This document shows, piece by piece, positions 1 through 10,138 of a DNA stretch of 64,000 nucleotides. Position numbers and translations under genes: made by a program. The notes beneath the pieces are model-generated. The model worked only from the letters and a program-made list of their open reading frames with translations. It ran no database searches and had not been told where the DNA came from. Source of the stretch: Zea mays. Taxonomy: Eukaryota; Streptophyta; Magnoliopsida; Poales; Poaceae. How positions within the stretch are numbered: the first letter of the stretch is position 1; each line of letters begins with the position of its first letter. The stretch lies in assembly GCF_902167145.1 (NCBI RefSeq), contig NC_050104.1, positions 109,317,849-109,381,848 on the forward strand. Reading direction: 5' to 3'.

Positions 1-2
1 AT

Positions 3-813
3 GTGGCCAGATGCGACAGTTGTCAGAGGATCAAGGCCGAACATCAGAGACCCGCAAGTTTGTTGCAGCCGTTGCAGATTCCGCAGTGGAAATGGGATGA
101 GATTGGGATGGACTTTATAGTCGGTCTGCCCCGCACTCGAGCCGGTTACGACTCCATCTGGGTAGTAGTGGACCGTTTAACAAAGGTGGCCCATTTCATA
201 CCAGTAAATACCACCTATAACAGTGCAGTGTTGGCAGAATTATACATGTCTCGAATTGTGTGCTTGCATGGTATTCCAAAGAAGATAATATCAGATAGAG
301 GCACCCAGTTTACCTCTCATTTTTTGCAGCAACTACATGAAGCTTTGGGTACTCACTTGAAATTCAGTTTAGCTTATCACCCACAGACAGATAGTTAGAC
401 TGAGAGAACCAACCAGATTCTTGAGGATATGTTGAGAGCTTGTGCTTTTCAAGACAAGTTAGGCTGGGACAAGAGGCTACCGTATGCAGAATTCTCCTAC
501 AACAACAGTTATCAGGCCAATTTGAAGATGTCACCATTCGATGCACTTTATGGGAGGAATTGCAGAACTCCATTGCATTGGGACCAACCCGGTGAAAGAC
601 AGGTATTCGGTCCGAAGATTTTGCTTGAAGCTGAAGAGAATATCAGGATGGTCCGGGAAAATCTGAAGGCAGCGCAGTCCAGACAGCGAAGCTATGCTGA
701 CACCAGGAGAAGGGAACTTAGTTTTGAAGTGGGAGACTATGTTTACTTGAAAGTGTCACCCATCAGAGGAACCAAAAGGTTTGGAGTCAAAGGCAAGCTA
801 GCACCTCGCTATA
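3..813 (+). pseudogene. pol: Element A pol: integrase zinc-binding end, core and C-terminal part (broken)
   Basis: Ty3/gypsy integrase, which inserts element cDNA into chromosomes. The piece opens in the zinc-binding domain (VARCDSCQRIKAEHQRP). The catalytic core follows: first Asp in GMDFIVGLPRT, second Asp in ISDRGTQFTS, Glu in the TERTNQ motif. A TAG at 396-398 sits just before that Glu motif, where relatives have Gln, so the core is broken by a likely CAG-to-TAG change. The same frame continues to the conserved PRYI sequence, where element B is inserted. The protein resumes at 9760. No start codon is expected; this is an internal part of a polyprotein. Confidence 0.9.
809..813. repeat. 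Target-site duplication of element B (CTATA; partner 9755-9759)
   Basis: CTATA lies directly left of the LTR start TGAGAGCACC and again directly right of the LTR end CCCTTTCA. Removing B and one copy restores the integrase sequence of element A, which proves insertion into a pre-existing A. Confidence 0.95.
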
Positions 814-2073
814 TGAGAGCACCTAGAGGGGGGGGTGAATAGGTGATCCTGTAATACTTCAAAATCTTAAGCCACAAAACTTGATTAATTGTTAGCACAG
901 TAATTTGCCAAGTGGCTAGAGAAGGATCTCAACACAACACAATAACCAAGAAATATCAATCACAGAGATGGCACGGTGGTTATCCCGTGGTTCGGCCAAG
1001 ACCAACGCTTGCCTACTCCACGTTGTGGCGTCCCAATGGACGAGGGTTGCAATCAACCCCTCTCAAGCGGTCCAAAGACCAACTTGAATACCACGGTGTT
1101 GCTTTGCTTTTCTTAATCCCACTTGCGAGGAATCTCCACAGCTTGGAGCCTCTCGCCCTTTCAAAAGATGTTCACAAAGAATCACGGAGCAAGGGAGGGA
1201 TCAGCAACTCACACACGACACAAAGATCACAGCGAATACGCACAAACAAAACCAAGACTTGAGCTCAAGTGACTAGCACACTAGAACGGAGCTCAAATCA
1301 CTAGAATGTCGAACAAGTGCGCAAGAATGTAGTGTGAGTGATCAACAATGCTCAAGGGATGCTTGGTGTTCTCCTCCATGCGCCTAGGGGTCCCTTTTAT
1401 AGCCCCAAGGTAGCTAGGAGCCGTTGAGCACAAATCTGGAAAGCCATTCTTGCCTTCTGTCATCGGGTGCACCGGACAGTCCGGTGCACACCGGACACTG
1501 TTCGGTGCCCGATTTCCTTCCTAAAATGGCGCGGCCGACCGTTGCAAATCTGGGAGCCGTTGGCGCACCGGACATGTCCGGTGCACACCGGACAGTCCGG
1601 TGCCCCCTCCCGACCATTGGCCCGGCCACGTGTCGCGCGCAGATTCCGCGGCCGACCGTTGGCCCGGCTGACCGTTGGCTCACCGGACAGTCCGGTGCAC
1701 ACCGGACAGTCCGGTGAATTTTAGCCGTACGCCGTCGACGAATTCCCGAGAGCGGCCACTTCACGCCGAGTCAGCCTGGCGCACCGGACACTGTCCGGTG
1801 CACCACCGGACAGTCCGGTGTGCCATACTGAGCTGAGTCTTGGCTGTACACAGCCAAGCCTTTTTCACCTGTTTTCTTTTCTTCTTCTTTCTGTTTCTAA
1901 CACTTAGACAAGTATATTAGTACACAAAACCAATGTACTAAGGCTTAGAAACATACCTTTACTCTTGATTTGCACTTTGTCCATCCATGAGCATAAATTC
2001 ACATTTAAGCACTTGTGTTGGCACTCAATCACCAAAATACTTAGAAATGGCCCAAGGGCACATTTCCCTTTCA
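814..2073 (-). repeat. Element B 3' LTR (1260 bp)
   Basis: On the plus strand it reads TGAGAGCACC to CCCTTTCA and matches 8513-9754. A TATA-like CTATAAAAGG on the minus strand is at 1392-1402. Positions 1470-1830 are packed with 17-18 bp palindromes of the form CACCGGACAGTCCGGTG. This copy has a 16-bp tandem duplication near 1654-1669 (GACCGTTGGCCCGGCT) that the other LTR lacks. Short reading frames across the palindromes are artefacts of the repeat and are not annotated. Confidence 0.95.
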
Positions 2074-2088
2074 ATCTCCCCCTTTTTG
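2074..2088 (-). other. Element B polypurine tract
   Basis: The minus strand reads AAAAAGGGGGAGAT directly before the 3' LTR. This is the plus-strand primer site for reverse transcription. Confidence 0.9.
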
Positions 2089-2860
2089 GTGATTTATGCC
2101 AACACAACATAAAGCAACTAGAACAAGTGCAATATCACTTCAAATAAAACTCAAATTTATTTTGATTCAATTTTGGCATATATGGATCATCCTTTGCCAC
2201 CACTTGGTTTGTTTTTGCAAATCAAACTCAAATCTCTATCTCTAAGTCAAACACACATGTTGAAGCATAAATAGAGTCATTTCAAAAGAGATTGATCAAA
2301 GATTTCAAAAACTCCCCCTATTTCCCATAATCAACACTTCTCCCCACAAGAGGCCAACTTTTGACAAAAGAGACAATGCAAGAGTTTTGACAAAACAAAA
2401 AGCTCTATTTTACTATTTTCAAAATTTCTCAAGTGGTAGCTGATCCATTTATTGCTTTGGCCTTTATTTTCTCCCCCTTTGGCATCAAGCACCAAAACGG
2501 GATCAATCTTGGCCCGATAACCCCATTGCCTCACCAAAATCTTCAATTAAGAGCAAATGGCAATAAGAGTTCATGAGATGAACTTGGAATAAGTTACCCT
2601 CTCATCGGAGTGCAGTGGAAGTCTTTCATGGTCCAAGTCCACCTTTTCCCTTTCAATCCTCCTTCGAGACTAAATCATCAAACTCAAGCACATGGTTAGT
2701 CTCAAAGGGTCGAGTTGTAACACATCTCCCCCTAAACATGTGCATCACTTTGCAACGGACTTGTGAGGTCCAGGGAGTGTTTGTACAACTTGAGCACCAC
2801 AATAAGCAACAAAATGCAGAAGGAACATGATCACAGGCATAAACACAAGTATGTTATAAA
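2089..2860 (-). other. Element B 3' untranslated region with extra polypurine tracts
   Basis: There is no credible gene here. On the minus strand several further copies of the purine motif occur (plus-strand CTCCCCC at about 2311-2320, 2471-2480 and 2725-2733). Repeated purine tracts upstream of the 3' LTR are described for Sireviruses. An env-like gene, found in some Sireviruses, is not visible. Confidence 0.75.
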
Positions 2861-5800
2861 TCAATCCAAGTTCCGCGAATCTAAGACATTTAGCTCACTA
2901 CGCAACCTGCAAAAGGTCTTCTCATCTAGAGGCTTGGTAAAGATATTGGCTAGCTGGTTCTCGGTGCTAACATGAAACACTTCGATATCTCCCTTTTGCT
3001 GGTGGTCTCTCAAAAAGTGATGCCGGATGTCTATGTGCTTTGTGCGGCTGTGCTCAACAGGATTTTCCGCCATGCGGATAGCACTCTCATTATCACATAG
3101 GAGTGGGACTTTGCTCAGATTGTAGCCAAAGTCCCGGAGGGTTTGCCTCATCCAAAGCAGTTGCGCGCAACACTATCCTGCGGCAACGTACTCGGCCTCA
3201 GCGGTGGATAGGGCAACGGAGGTTTGTTTCTTAGAGTTCCATGACACCAGGGACCTTCCTAAGAATTGGCACGTCCCTGATGTACTCTTCCTATCGACCT
3301 TACATCCAGCATAGTCGGAGTCTGAGTATCCAACCAAGTCAAAGGTAGACCCCTTTGGATACCAGAGCCCGAAGCAAGGCGTAGCAACCAAATATCTAAG
3401 AATTCGCTTCACCGCCACTAAGTGACACTCCTTAGGATCGGATTGAAATCTAGCACACATGCATACGCTAAGCATGATATCCGGTCTACTAGCACATAAA
3501 TAAAGTAAAGACCCTATCATTGACCGGTATGCTTTTTGATCAACGGACTTACCTCCTTTGTTGAGATCGGTGTGTCCATCGGTTCCCATCGGAGTCTTTG
3601 CGGGCTTGGCGTCCTTCATCCCAAACCGCTTTAGCAGATCTTGCGTGTACTTCGTTTGGGAGATGAAGGTGCCGTCCTTGAGTTGCTTCACTTGGAACCC
3701 AAGGAAGTAGTTCAACTCGCCCATCATCGACATCTCGAATTTCTGCGTCATTACCCTGCTAAACTCTTCACAAGACTTTTGGTTAGTAGAACCAAATATT
3801 ATGTCATCGACATAAATTTGGCACACAAAAAGATCACCGTCACAAGTCTTAGTGAAAAGAGTTGGATCGGCTTTCCCAACCTTGAAAGCATTAGCAATTA
3901 AAAAGTCTCTAAGGCATTCATACCATGCTCTTGGGGCTTGCTTAAGTCCATAGAGCGCCTTAGAGAGCTTACACACGTGGTCGGGGTACCGTTCATCCTC
4001 AAAGCCAGGGGGTTGCTCCACGTACACCTCCTCCTTGATTGGCCCGTTGAGGAAAGCGCTCTTCACATCCATTTGGAACAACCTGAAAGAATGGTGAGCG
4101 GCATATGCTAGCAAGATACGAATTGATTCTAGCCTAGCCACAGGAGCAAACGTCTCCTCAAAGTCCAAACCTGCGACTTGGGCATAACCTTTTGCCACAA
4201 GTCGAGCCTTGTTCCTCGTCACCACCCTGTGCTCGTCCTGTTTGTTGCGGAACACCCACTTGGTTCCCACAACATTTTGCTTGGGACGAGGCACCAGTGT
4301 CCAAACTTCATTGCGCTTGAAGTTGTTGAGTTCCTCCTGCATGGCCAATACCCAATCCGGATCTAGCAAGGCATCCTCTACCCTGAAAGGCTCAATAGAA
4401 GAGACAAAGGAGTAATGCTCACAAAAATTAACTAATCGAGATCGAGTAGTTACTCCCTTGCTAATGTCACCCAAAATTTGGTCGACGGGATGATCCCTTT
4501 GAATCACCGCTCGAACTTGGGTTGGAGGTGCCGGTTGCGCTTCTTCCTCCATCACGTGATCATCTTGTGCTCCCCCTTGATCACACGCCTCCTTTTGATG
4601 AACCTGTTCATCGTCTTGAGGTGGGGGATGCACCGTTGTTGAGGAAGAAGGTTGATCTCGTTCATCTTGTTCCTGTGGCCGCACTTCTCCAATCGCCATG
4701 GTTCGTATAGCTGCCGTAGGAACATCTTCTTCATCTACATCATCACAATCAACAACTTGCTCTCTTGGAGAGCCATTAGTCTCATCAAATACAACGTCGC
4801 TAGAGACTTCAACCAAACCTGATGATTTGTTGAAGACTCTATACGCCTTTGTATTTGAGTCATAACCTAACAAAAACCCTTCTACAGCTTTGGGAGCAAA
4901 TTTAGAATTTCTACCCTTCTTCACTAGAATGTAGCACCTGCTCCCAAATACACGAAAGTAAGATACATTGGGTTTGTTACTGGTTAGTAGCTCATACGAA
5001 GTCTTCTTGAGGAGACGATGAAGGTAGACCCGGTTGATGGCGTGGCAAGCCGTGTTCACGGCTTCTGACCAAAAACGCTCGGGGGTCTTGAATTCTCCAA
5101 GCATCGTCCTCGCCATATCGATTAACGTCCTGTTCTTCCTCTCTACCACACCATTTTGCTGTGGTGTGTAGGGAGCGGAGAACTCGTGCTTGATCCCTTC
5201 CTCCTCAAGGAACTCCTCCACTTGAAGGTTCTTGAACTCGGACCCGTTGTCGCTCCTTATCTTCTTCACCTTGAGCTCAAACTCATTTTGAGCTCTCCTT
5301 AGGAAGCGCTTGAGGGTCCCTTGGGTTTCAGACTTATCCTGCAAAAAGAACACCCAAGTGAAGCGGGAAAAGTCATCAACAATAACTAGACCATACTTAC
5401 TTCCTCCTATGCTCAGATAGGCGACGGGTCCGAAGAGGTCCAAATGTAGCAGCTCCAGGGGTCTTGATGTTGTCATCACGTTTTTGGTGTGATGAGAGCC
5501 TCCCACTTGTTTCCCTGCTTGACAAGCTGCACAAGGTCTATCTTTTTCGAAATGAACATTGGTTAGACCTATCACATGTTCTCCCTTTAGAAGCTTGTGG
5601 AGGTTCTTCATCCCCACATGTGCTAAGCGGCGATGCCACAGCCAGCCCATGCAAGTCTTAGCCATTAAGCATGCATCTAGACTGGCCTCTTCTTTTGCAA
5701 AATCAACTAGGTAAAGCTTGTCGTCTAGTACACCCTTAAAAGCTAGTGAACCATCACATCTTCTAAAGACAGACACATCTATATTTGTAAACAAACAGTT

Positions 5801-6067
5801 ATATCCCATATTGCATAATTGAGTAACAGATAGCAAATTATATCCAAGAGACTCTACTAAAAACACATTAGAGATAGAGTGCTCATTTGAGATTGCAATT
5901 TTACCTAACCCTTTTACCTTGCCTTGATTCCCATCACCGAATATTATTGAATCTTGGGAATATTTGTTTTTGACGTAGGAGGTGAACATCTTCTTCTCCC
6001 CCGTCATATGGTTTGTGCATCCGCTGTCAATAGTCCAGCTTGAACCCCCGGATGCATAAACCTGCAA
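2861..6067 (-). pseudogene. pol: Element B pol: protease, integrase, RT, RNase H, one TAG
   Basis: A Ty1/copia pol polyprotein of about 1,065 codons. Protease: [12 protein letters not shown] near the start, with the D-S-G active site. Integrase: zinc-binding H-H-C-C (HRRLAHVG to CAACQAGKQ), then catalytic Asp (LHLDLFGPV), Asp (SDNGSEF) and Glu (NGVVERKNR). [13 protein letters not shown] and the catalytic box YVDDIIFGS. RNase [22 protein letters not shown] and LLCDNESAI. A TAG at 3173-3175, directly after [11 protein letters not shown], truncates RNase H. The same frame then continues to 2861, and relatives have Gln at that codon. Pol lies in the +1 frame relative to gag, whose frame ends seven bases upstream. 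No ATG is evident at the left edge, so it is presumably made by readthrough, frameshift or processing of a gag-pol protein. Confidence 0.93.
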
Positions 6068-6074
6068 GGCAAAT

Positions 6075-8462
6075 TTAGGCTTGGGTCTTAGGTACCCAAC
6101 TCATGTTGGGTCCTGCAAGGTTAGCACAAATATCCTTAGGGACCCAAATGCAAGTTTTGTCTCCCTTGCATCTTGCCCCTAATTTTCTAGCAACTATCTT
6201 CCTATCTATTCTACAAATAGCAAAAGAAGCATTTAAAGCATGATATATTGTAGAGGGTTCATTTACTTTCCTAGGAACATTAACAACATTTCTCCTAGGC
6301 AAATTATGAACAGCATTTCTCCTACCAACATTTCTATCATGCACATAAGAAGAACTAGAAGCAAACATGGCATGAGAATCAAAGGCATTATATGCATTAC
6401 AACTTCTATAAGCATTTCTAGATTGTCTCCTATCATGGTACATAAAAGCATGGTTCTTTTGCACACTACTAGCCATAGGGGCCTTTCCTTTCTCCTTGGC
6501 GGAGATGGGGGCCTTATGGCTTGTCAAGTTCTTGGCTTCCCTCTTGTAGCCAAGTCCATCCTTAATTGAGGGGTGTCTACCGATCGTGTAGGCATCCCTT
6601 GCAAATTTTAGCTTGTCAAATTCATTCTTGCTAGTCTTAAGTTGGGCATTAAGACTAGCTAATTCCTCATTTAATTTAGAAATTGAAACTAAATGATCAC
6701 TACAAGCATCAATGTCAAAATCTTTACACCTATTACAAGTTTCAACAATTTCTACACAAGAATTAGATTTACTAGCTACTTCTAGTTTAGCATTTAAATC
6801 ATCATTAAAACTTTTTACCTTAGCAATAGTTTCATGACAAGAAGATAATTCACTAGAGAGCATTTCATTCCTCTTAATTTCTAGAGCAAGAGATTTCTGA
6901 GCTTCTACAAATTTATCATGTTCTTCATACAACAAATCCTCTTGCTTTTCTAACAGTATATTCCTATCATTCAAGGCATCAATCAATTCATTAATTTTGT
7001 CTACCTTAGTTCTATCTAATCCCTTGAATAAGCATGAGTAATCTATATCATCATCATCACTAGACTCATCCTCACTTGAAGAAGCATAAGTACTAGTATT
7101 AGGAGTGCTTACTTTCTTCTCCCTTGCCATGAGGCAAGTGTGACGCTCGTTGGGGAAGAGGGATGACTTGTTGAAGGCAGTGGCGGTGAGTCCCTCATTA
7201 TCAGAGTCGGACGAGGAGCAGTCCGAATCCCACTCCTTGCCAAGATGAGCCTCGCCCTTTGCCTTCTTATAGTTCTTCTTTTTCTCCCTCTTGTTCCCTT
7301 GATCCTGATCACTATCATTGTCGGGACAGTTAGCAATAAAATGACCAAGCTTACCGCATTTGAAGCATGAGCGCTTCCCCTTGGCTTTGGTCTTGCTTGG
7401 CTATCACTTGCGACCTTTAAGCACCGTCTTGAATCTTTTGATGATGAGAGCCATCTCTTCATCATTAAGTCCGGCCGCCTCAATCTGTGCCACCTTGCTT
7501 GGTAGCGCCTCCTTGCTTTGTGTTGCCTTGAGAGCAAGGGGTTGCGGCTCGTTGACCGGACCATTCAAGGCGTCGTCCACGTACCTCGCCTCCTTGATCA
7601 TCATTCGCCCGCTAACAAATTTCCCAAGAACTTCTTCGGGCGACATCTTGGTGTACCTGGGATTTTCACGAATATTGTTCACCAAATGAGGATCAAGAAC
7701 GGTAAATGACCTTAGCATTAGGCGGACGACGTCGTGGTCCGTCCATCGCGTGCTCCCGTAGCTCCTTATTTTGTTGATAAGGGTCTTGAGCCGGTTGTAT
7801 GTTTGTGTCGGCTCCTCGCCCCTTATCATCGCGAACCGTCCAAGCTCGCCTTCCACCAACTCCATTTTGGTGAGCAAGGTGACGTCGTTTCCCTCATGAG
7901 AGATCTTGAGGGTGTCCCAGATCTGCTTGGCATTGTCCAAGCCGCTCACCTTGTGATACTCATCCCTGCATAAAGAGGCTAGCAACACAGTAGTAGCTTG
8001 TGCATTTTTATGAATCTGTTCATTAATAAACACAGGGCTATCCGAGCTATCAAATTTCATTCCACTTTCCACAATCTCCCAAATGCTTGGATGGAGAGAA
8101 AACAGGTGAGTACGCATTTTGTGGCTCCAAAATCCGTAGTCCTCTCCATCAAAGTGAGGGGGCTTGCCAAGTGGAATGGGGAGCAATTGAGCATTTGAAC
8201 TATGCGGGATGCGTGAATAATCGAAAGAAAAGTTTGAGTTAACCGTCTTTCGTCTATCGTGGTCGTCGTCGTCCTTTTGGGAGGAGGAAGATTCGTCGCT
8301 ATCGTAGTAGACAATTTCCTTGATGCGCCTTGTCTTCTTCTTCCTCCCGTCTTTTCTTTTGTGGCCCGAGCCTGAGTCGGTGAGCTTGTCATCATTGGGC
8401 TCGTTGACGAAGGTCTCCTTCTCCTTGTCGTTGATCACCATCCCCTTGCCCTTAGGATCCAT
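6075..8462 (-). pseudogene. gag: Element B gag, interrupted by TGA-TAG
   Basis: Capsid/nucleocapsid protein of a Sirevirus. The ATG at 8460-8462 opens with MDPKGKGMVINDKEK and lies about 35 bp downstream of the primer site. The first 352 residues include an acidic/basic head, then the capsid domain (PPHFDGEDYGFWSHKM onward) of the UBN2-type copia gag family. Two adjacent stops (TGA 7404-7406, TAG 7401-7403) break the frame. It then continues, without a shift, through a CCHC zinc knuckle (CFKCGKLGHFIANC), an acidic serine-rich stretch and a coiled-coil-like segment to a C-terminus ending SWVPKTQA. Intact relatives have these parts joined, so I read one decayed gag rather than two genes. Confidence 0.88.
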
Positions 8463-8497
8463 CTCTTCGGGCGGTTAGTCCCTTTCTTGAAGAGAAT

Positions 8498-8510
8498 GGC
8501 TCTGATACCA
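8498..8510 (-). other. Element B primer-binding site (initiator tRNA-Met type)
   Basis: The minus strand reads TGGTATCAGAGCC two bases inside the 5' LTR. It is complementary to the 3' end of plant initiator methionine tRNA and fixes the element's orientation. Confidence 0.92.
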
Positions 8511-8512
8511 AT

Positions 8513-9754
8513 TGAGAGCACCTAGAGGGGGGGGTGAATAGGTGATCCTGTAATACTTCAAAATCTTAAGCCACAAAACTTGATTAATTGTTAGCACAGT
8601 AATTTGCCAAGTGGCTAGAGAAGGATCTCAACACAACACAATAACCAAGAAATATCAATCACAGAGATGGCACGGTGGTTATCCCGTGGTTTGGCCAAGA
8701 CCAACGCTTGCCTACTCCACGTTGTGGCGTCCCAATGGACGAGGGTTGCAATCAACCCCTCTCAAGCGGTCCAAAGACCAACTTGAATACCACGGTGTTG
8801 CTTTGCTTTTCTTAATCCCACTTGCGAGGAATCTCCACAGCTTGGAGCCTCTCGCCCTTTCAAAAGATGTTCACAAAGAATCACGGAGCAAGGGAGGGAT
8901 CAGCAACTCACACACGACACAAAGATCACAGCGAATACGCACACACAAAACCAAGACTTGAGCTCAAGTGACTAGCACACTAGAACAGAGCTCAAATCAC
9001 TAGAATGTCGAACAAGTGCGCAAGAATGTAGTGTGAGTGATCAACAATGCTCAAGGGATGCTTGGTGTTCTCCTCCATGCGCCTAGGGGTCCCTTTTATA
9101 GCCCCAAGGTAGCTAGGAGCCGTTGAGCACAAATCTGGAAAGCCATTCTTGCCTTCTGTCATCGGGTGCACCGGACATTCCGGTGCACACCGGACACTGT
9201 CCGGTGCCCGATTTCCTTCCTAAAATGGCGCGGCCGACCGTTGCAGATCTGGGAGCCGTTGGCGCACCGGACATGTCCGGTGCACACCGGACAGTCCGGT
9301 GCCCCCTCCCGACCGTTGGCCCGGCCACGTGTCGCGCGCAGATTCTGCGGCCGACCGTTGGCTCACCGGACAGTCCGGTGCACACCGGACAGTCCGGTGA
9401 ATTTTAGCCGTACGCCGTCGGCGAATTCCCGAGAGCGGCCACTTCACGCCGAGTCAGTCTGGCGCACCGGACACTGTCCGGTGCACCACCGGACAGTCCG
9501 GTGCCAGACTGAGCTGAGTCTTGGCTGTACACAGCCAAGCCTTTTTCACCTGTTTTCTTTTCTTCTTCTTTCTGTTTCTAACACTTAGACAAGTATATTA
9601 GTACACAAAACCAATGTACTAAGGCTTATAAACATACCTTTACTCTTGATTTGCACTTTGTCCATCCATGAGCATAAATTCACATTTAAGCACTTGTGTT
9701 GGCACTCAATCACCAAAATACTTAGAAATGGCCCAAGGGCACATTTCCCTTTCA
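8513..9754 (-). repeat. Element B 5' LTR (1242 bp)
   Basis: It matches 814-2073 end to end with about one percent difference by eye. The minus-strand TATA-like box CTATAAAAGG at about 9092-9102 is the likely promoter of the element RNA. Palindromes of the CACCGGAC-GTCCGGTG type fill about 9168-9500, upstream of the TATA in element direction. They may be enhancer-like, but that is inference. Confidence 0.95.
9092..9102 (-). promoter_or_regulatory. TATA box of element B 5' LTR
   Basis: The minus strand reads GCTATAAAAGG. It is conserved in the other LTR at 1392-1402. Confidence 0.65.
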
Positions 9755-9759
9755 CTATA

Positions 9760-10102
9760 TCAGACCGTATCAGATTCAAGCAAGACGTGGAGAAGTGGCT
9801 TATCAACTCAGCTTACCAGAGAATCTATCTGCAGTGCATGATGTGTTTCATGTGTCTCAATTGAAAAATGCTTGCGAATACCAGAAGAGCAGTTGCCAAT
9901 GGAAGACCTTGAAGTTCAAGAGGATCTGACATACATTGAGAAGCCATCGCAAATTCTGGAGACAGCAGAATGGGTCACTCGGAGGAACACCATCAGAATG
10001 TGCAAAGTCAAATGGGGCCATCACTCAGAAGAATAAGCAACCTGGGAAAGAGAAGATGATATGAGAGCCAAGTACCCTGAACTATTTGCTAGCCAGCCCT
10101 GA
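9760..10102 (+). pseudogene. pol: Element A pol C-terminus with chromodomain-like tail
   Basis: This continues the integrase interrupted at 813. It reads the conserved GEVAYQLSLPENL-like block, FHVSQLKKCL, then a C-terminal segment (ILETAEWVTRRN to CKVKWGHHSEE and ATWERE). That segment has the shape of the degenerate chromodomain of Tekay-clade chromoviruses, which is thought to steer insertion to certain chromatin. A TAA interrupts the tail just before ATWERE, and small frame disruptions occur near 9775-9870. The natural stop is the TGA at 10100-10102, followed by the polypurine tract. Confidence 0.85.
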
Positions 10103-10120
10103 ATCTCGAGGGTGAGATTC

Positions 10121-10138
10121 TTTTAAGGGGGACAGGTC
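10121..10138 (+). other. Element A polypurine tract
   Basis: TTTTAAGGGGGACAGGTC lies directly before the LTR start, which here reads AGTAACACCC where relatives have TGTAACACCC. Confidence 0.8.

Larger units (their letters stand above)
814..9754 (-). mobile_element. Element B: Opie/Ji-like Sirevirus (Ty1/copia), complete but disabled
   Basis: An 8.9-kb Ty1/copia element on the minus strand. Order in element direction: 5' LTR (8513-9754), initiator-Met-type primer site (8498-8510), gag (8462 to 6075), pol (6067 to 2861), a long 3' untranslated region with repeated polypurine tracts, and 3' LTR (814-2073). It has a perfect 5-bp TSD. Domain order protease, integrase, RT, RNase H is that of Ty1/copia. 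The long coiled gag, repeated purine tracts and palindrome-rich LTR are Sirevirus traits. I counted roughly a dozen base differences plus an indel between the LTRs, suggesting a fairly recent insertion. Gag carries a double stop and pol one stop, so it is not autonomous now. Confidence 0.95.

Noticed and set aside
1466..1830. CRISPR-like spacing of 17-bp palindromic repeats
   Set aside because: Spacers are irregular or absent, repeats are inside a eukaryotic LTR, and there are no cas genes.
2089..2860. Possible env-like gene downstream of element B's pol
   Set aside because: Only short frames on both strands, and no signal peptide or membrane segment. It is occupied by purine-tract repeats.
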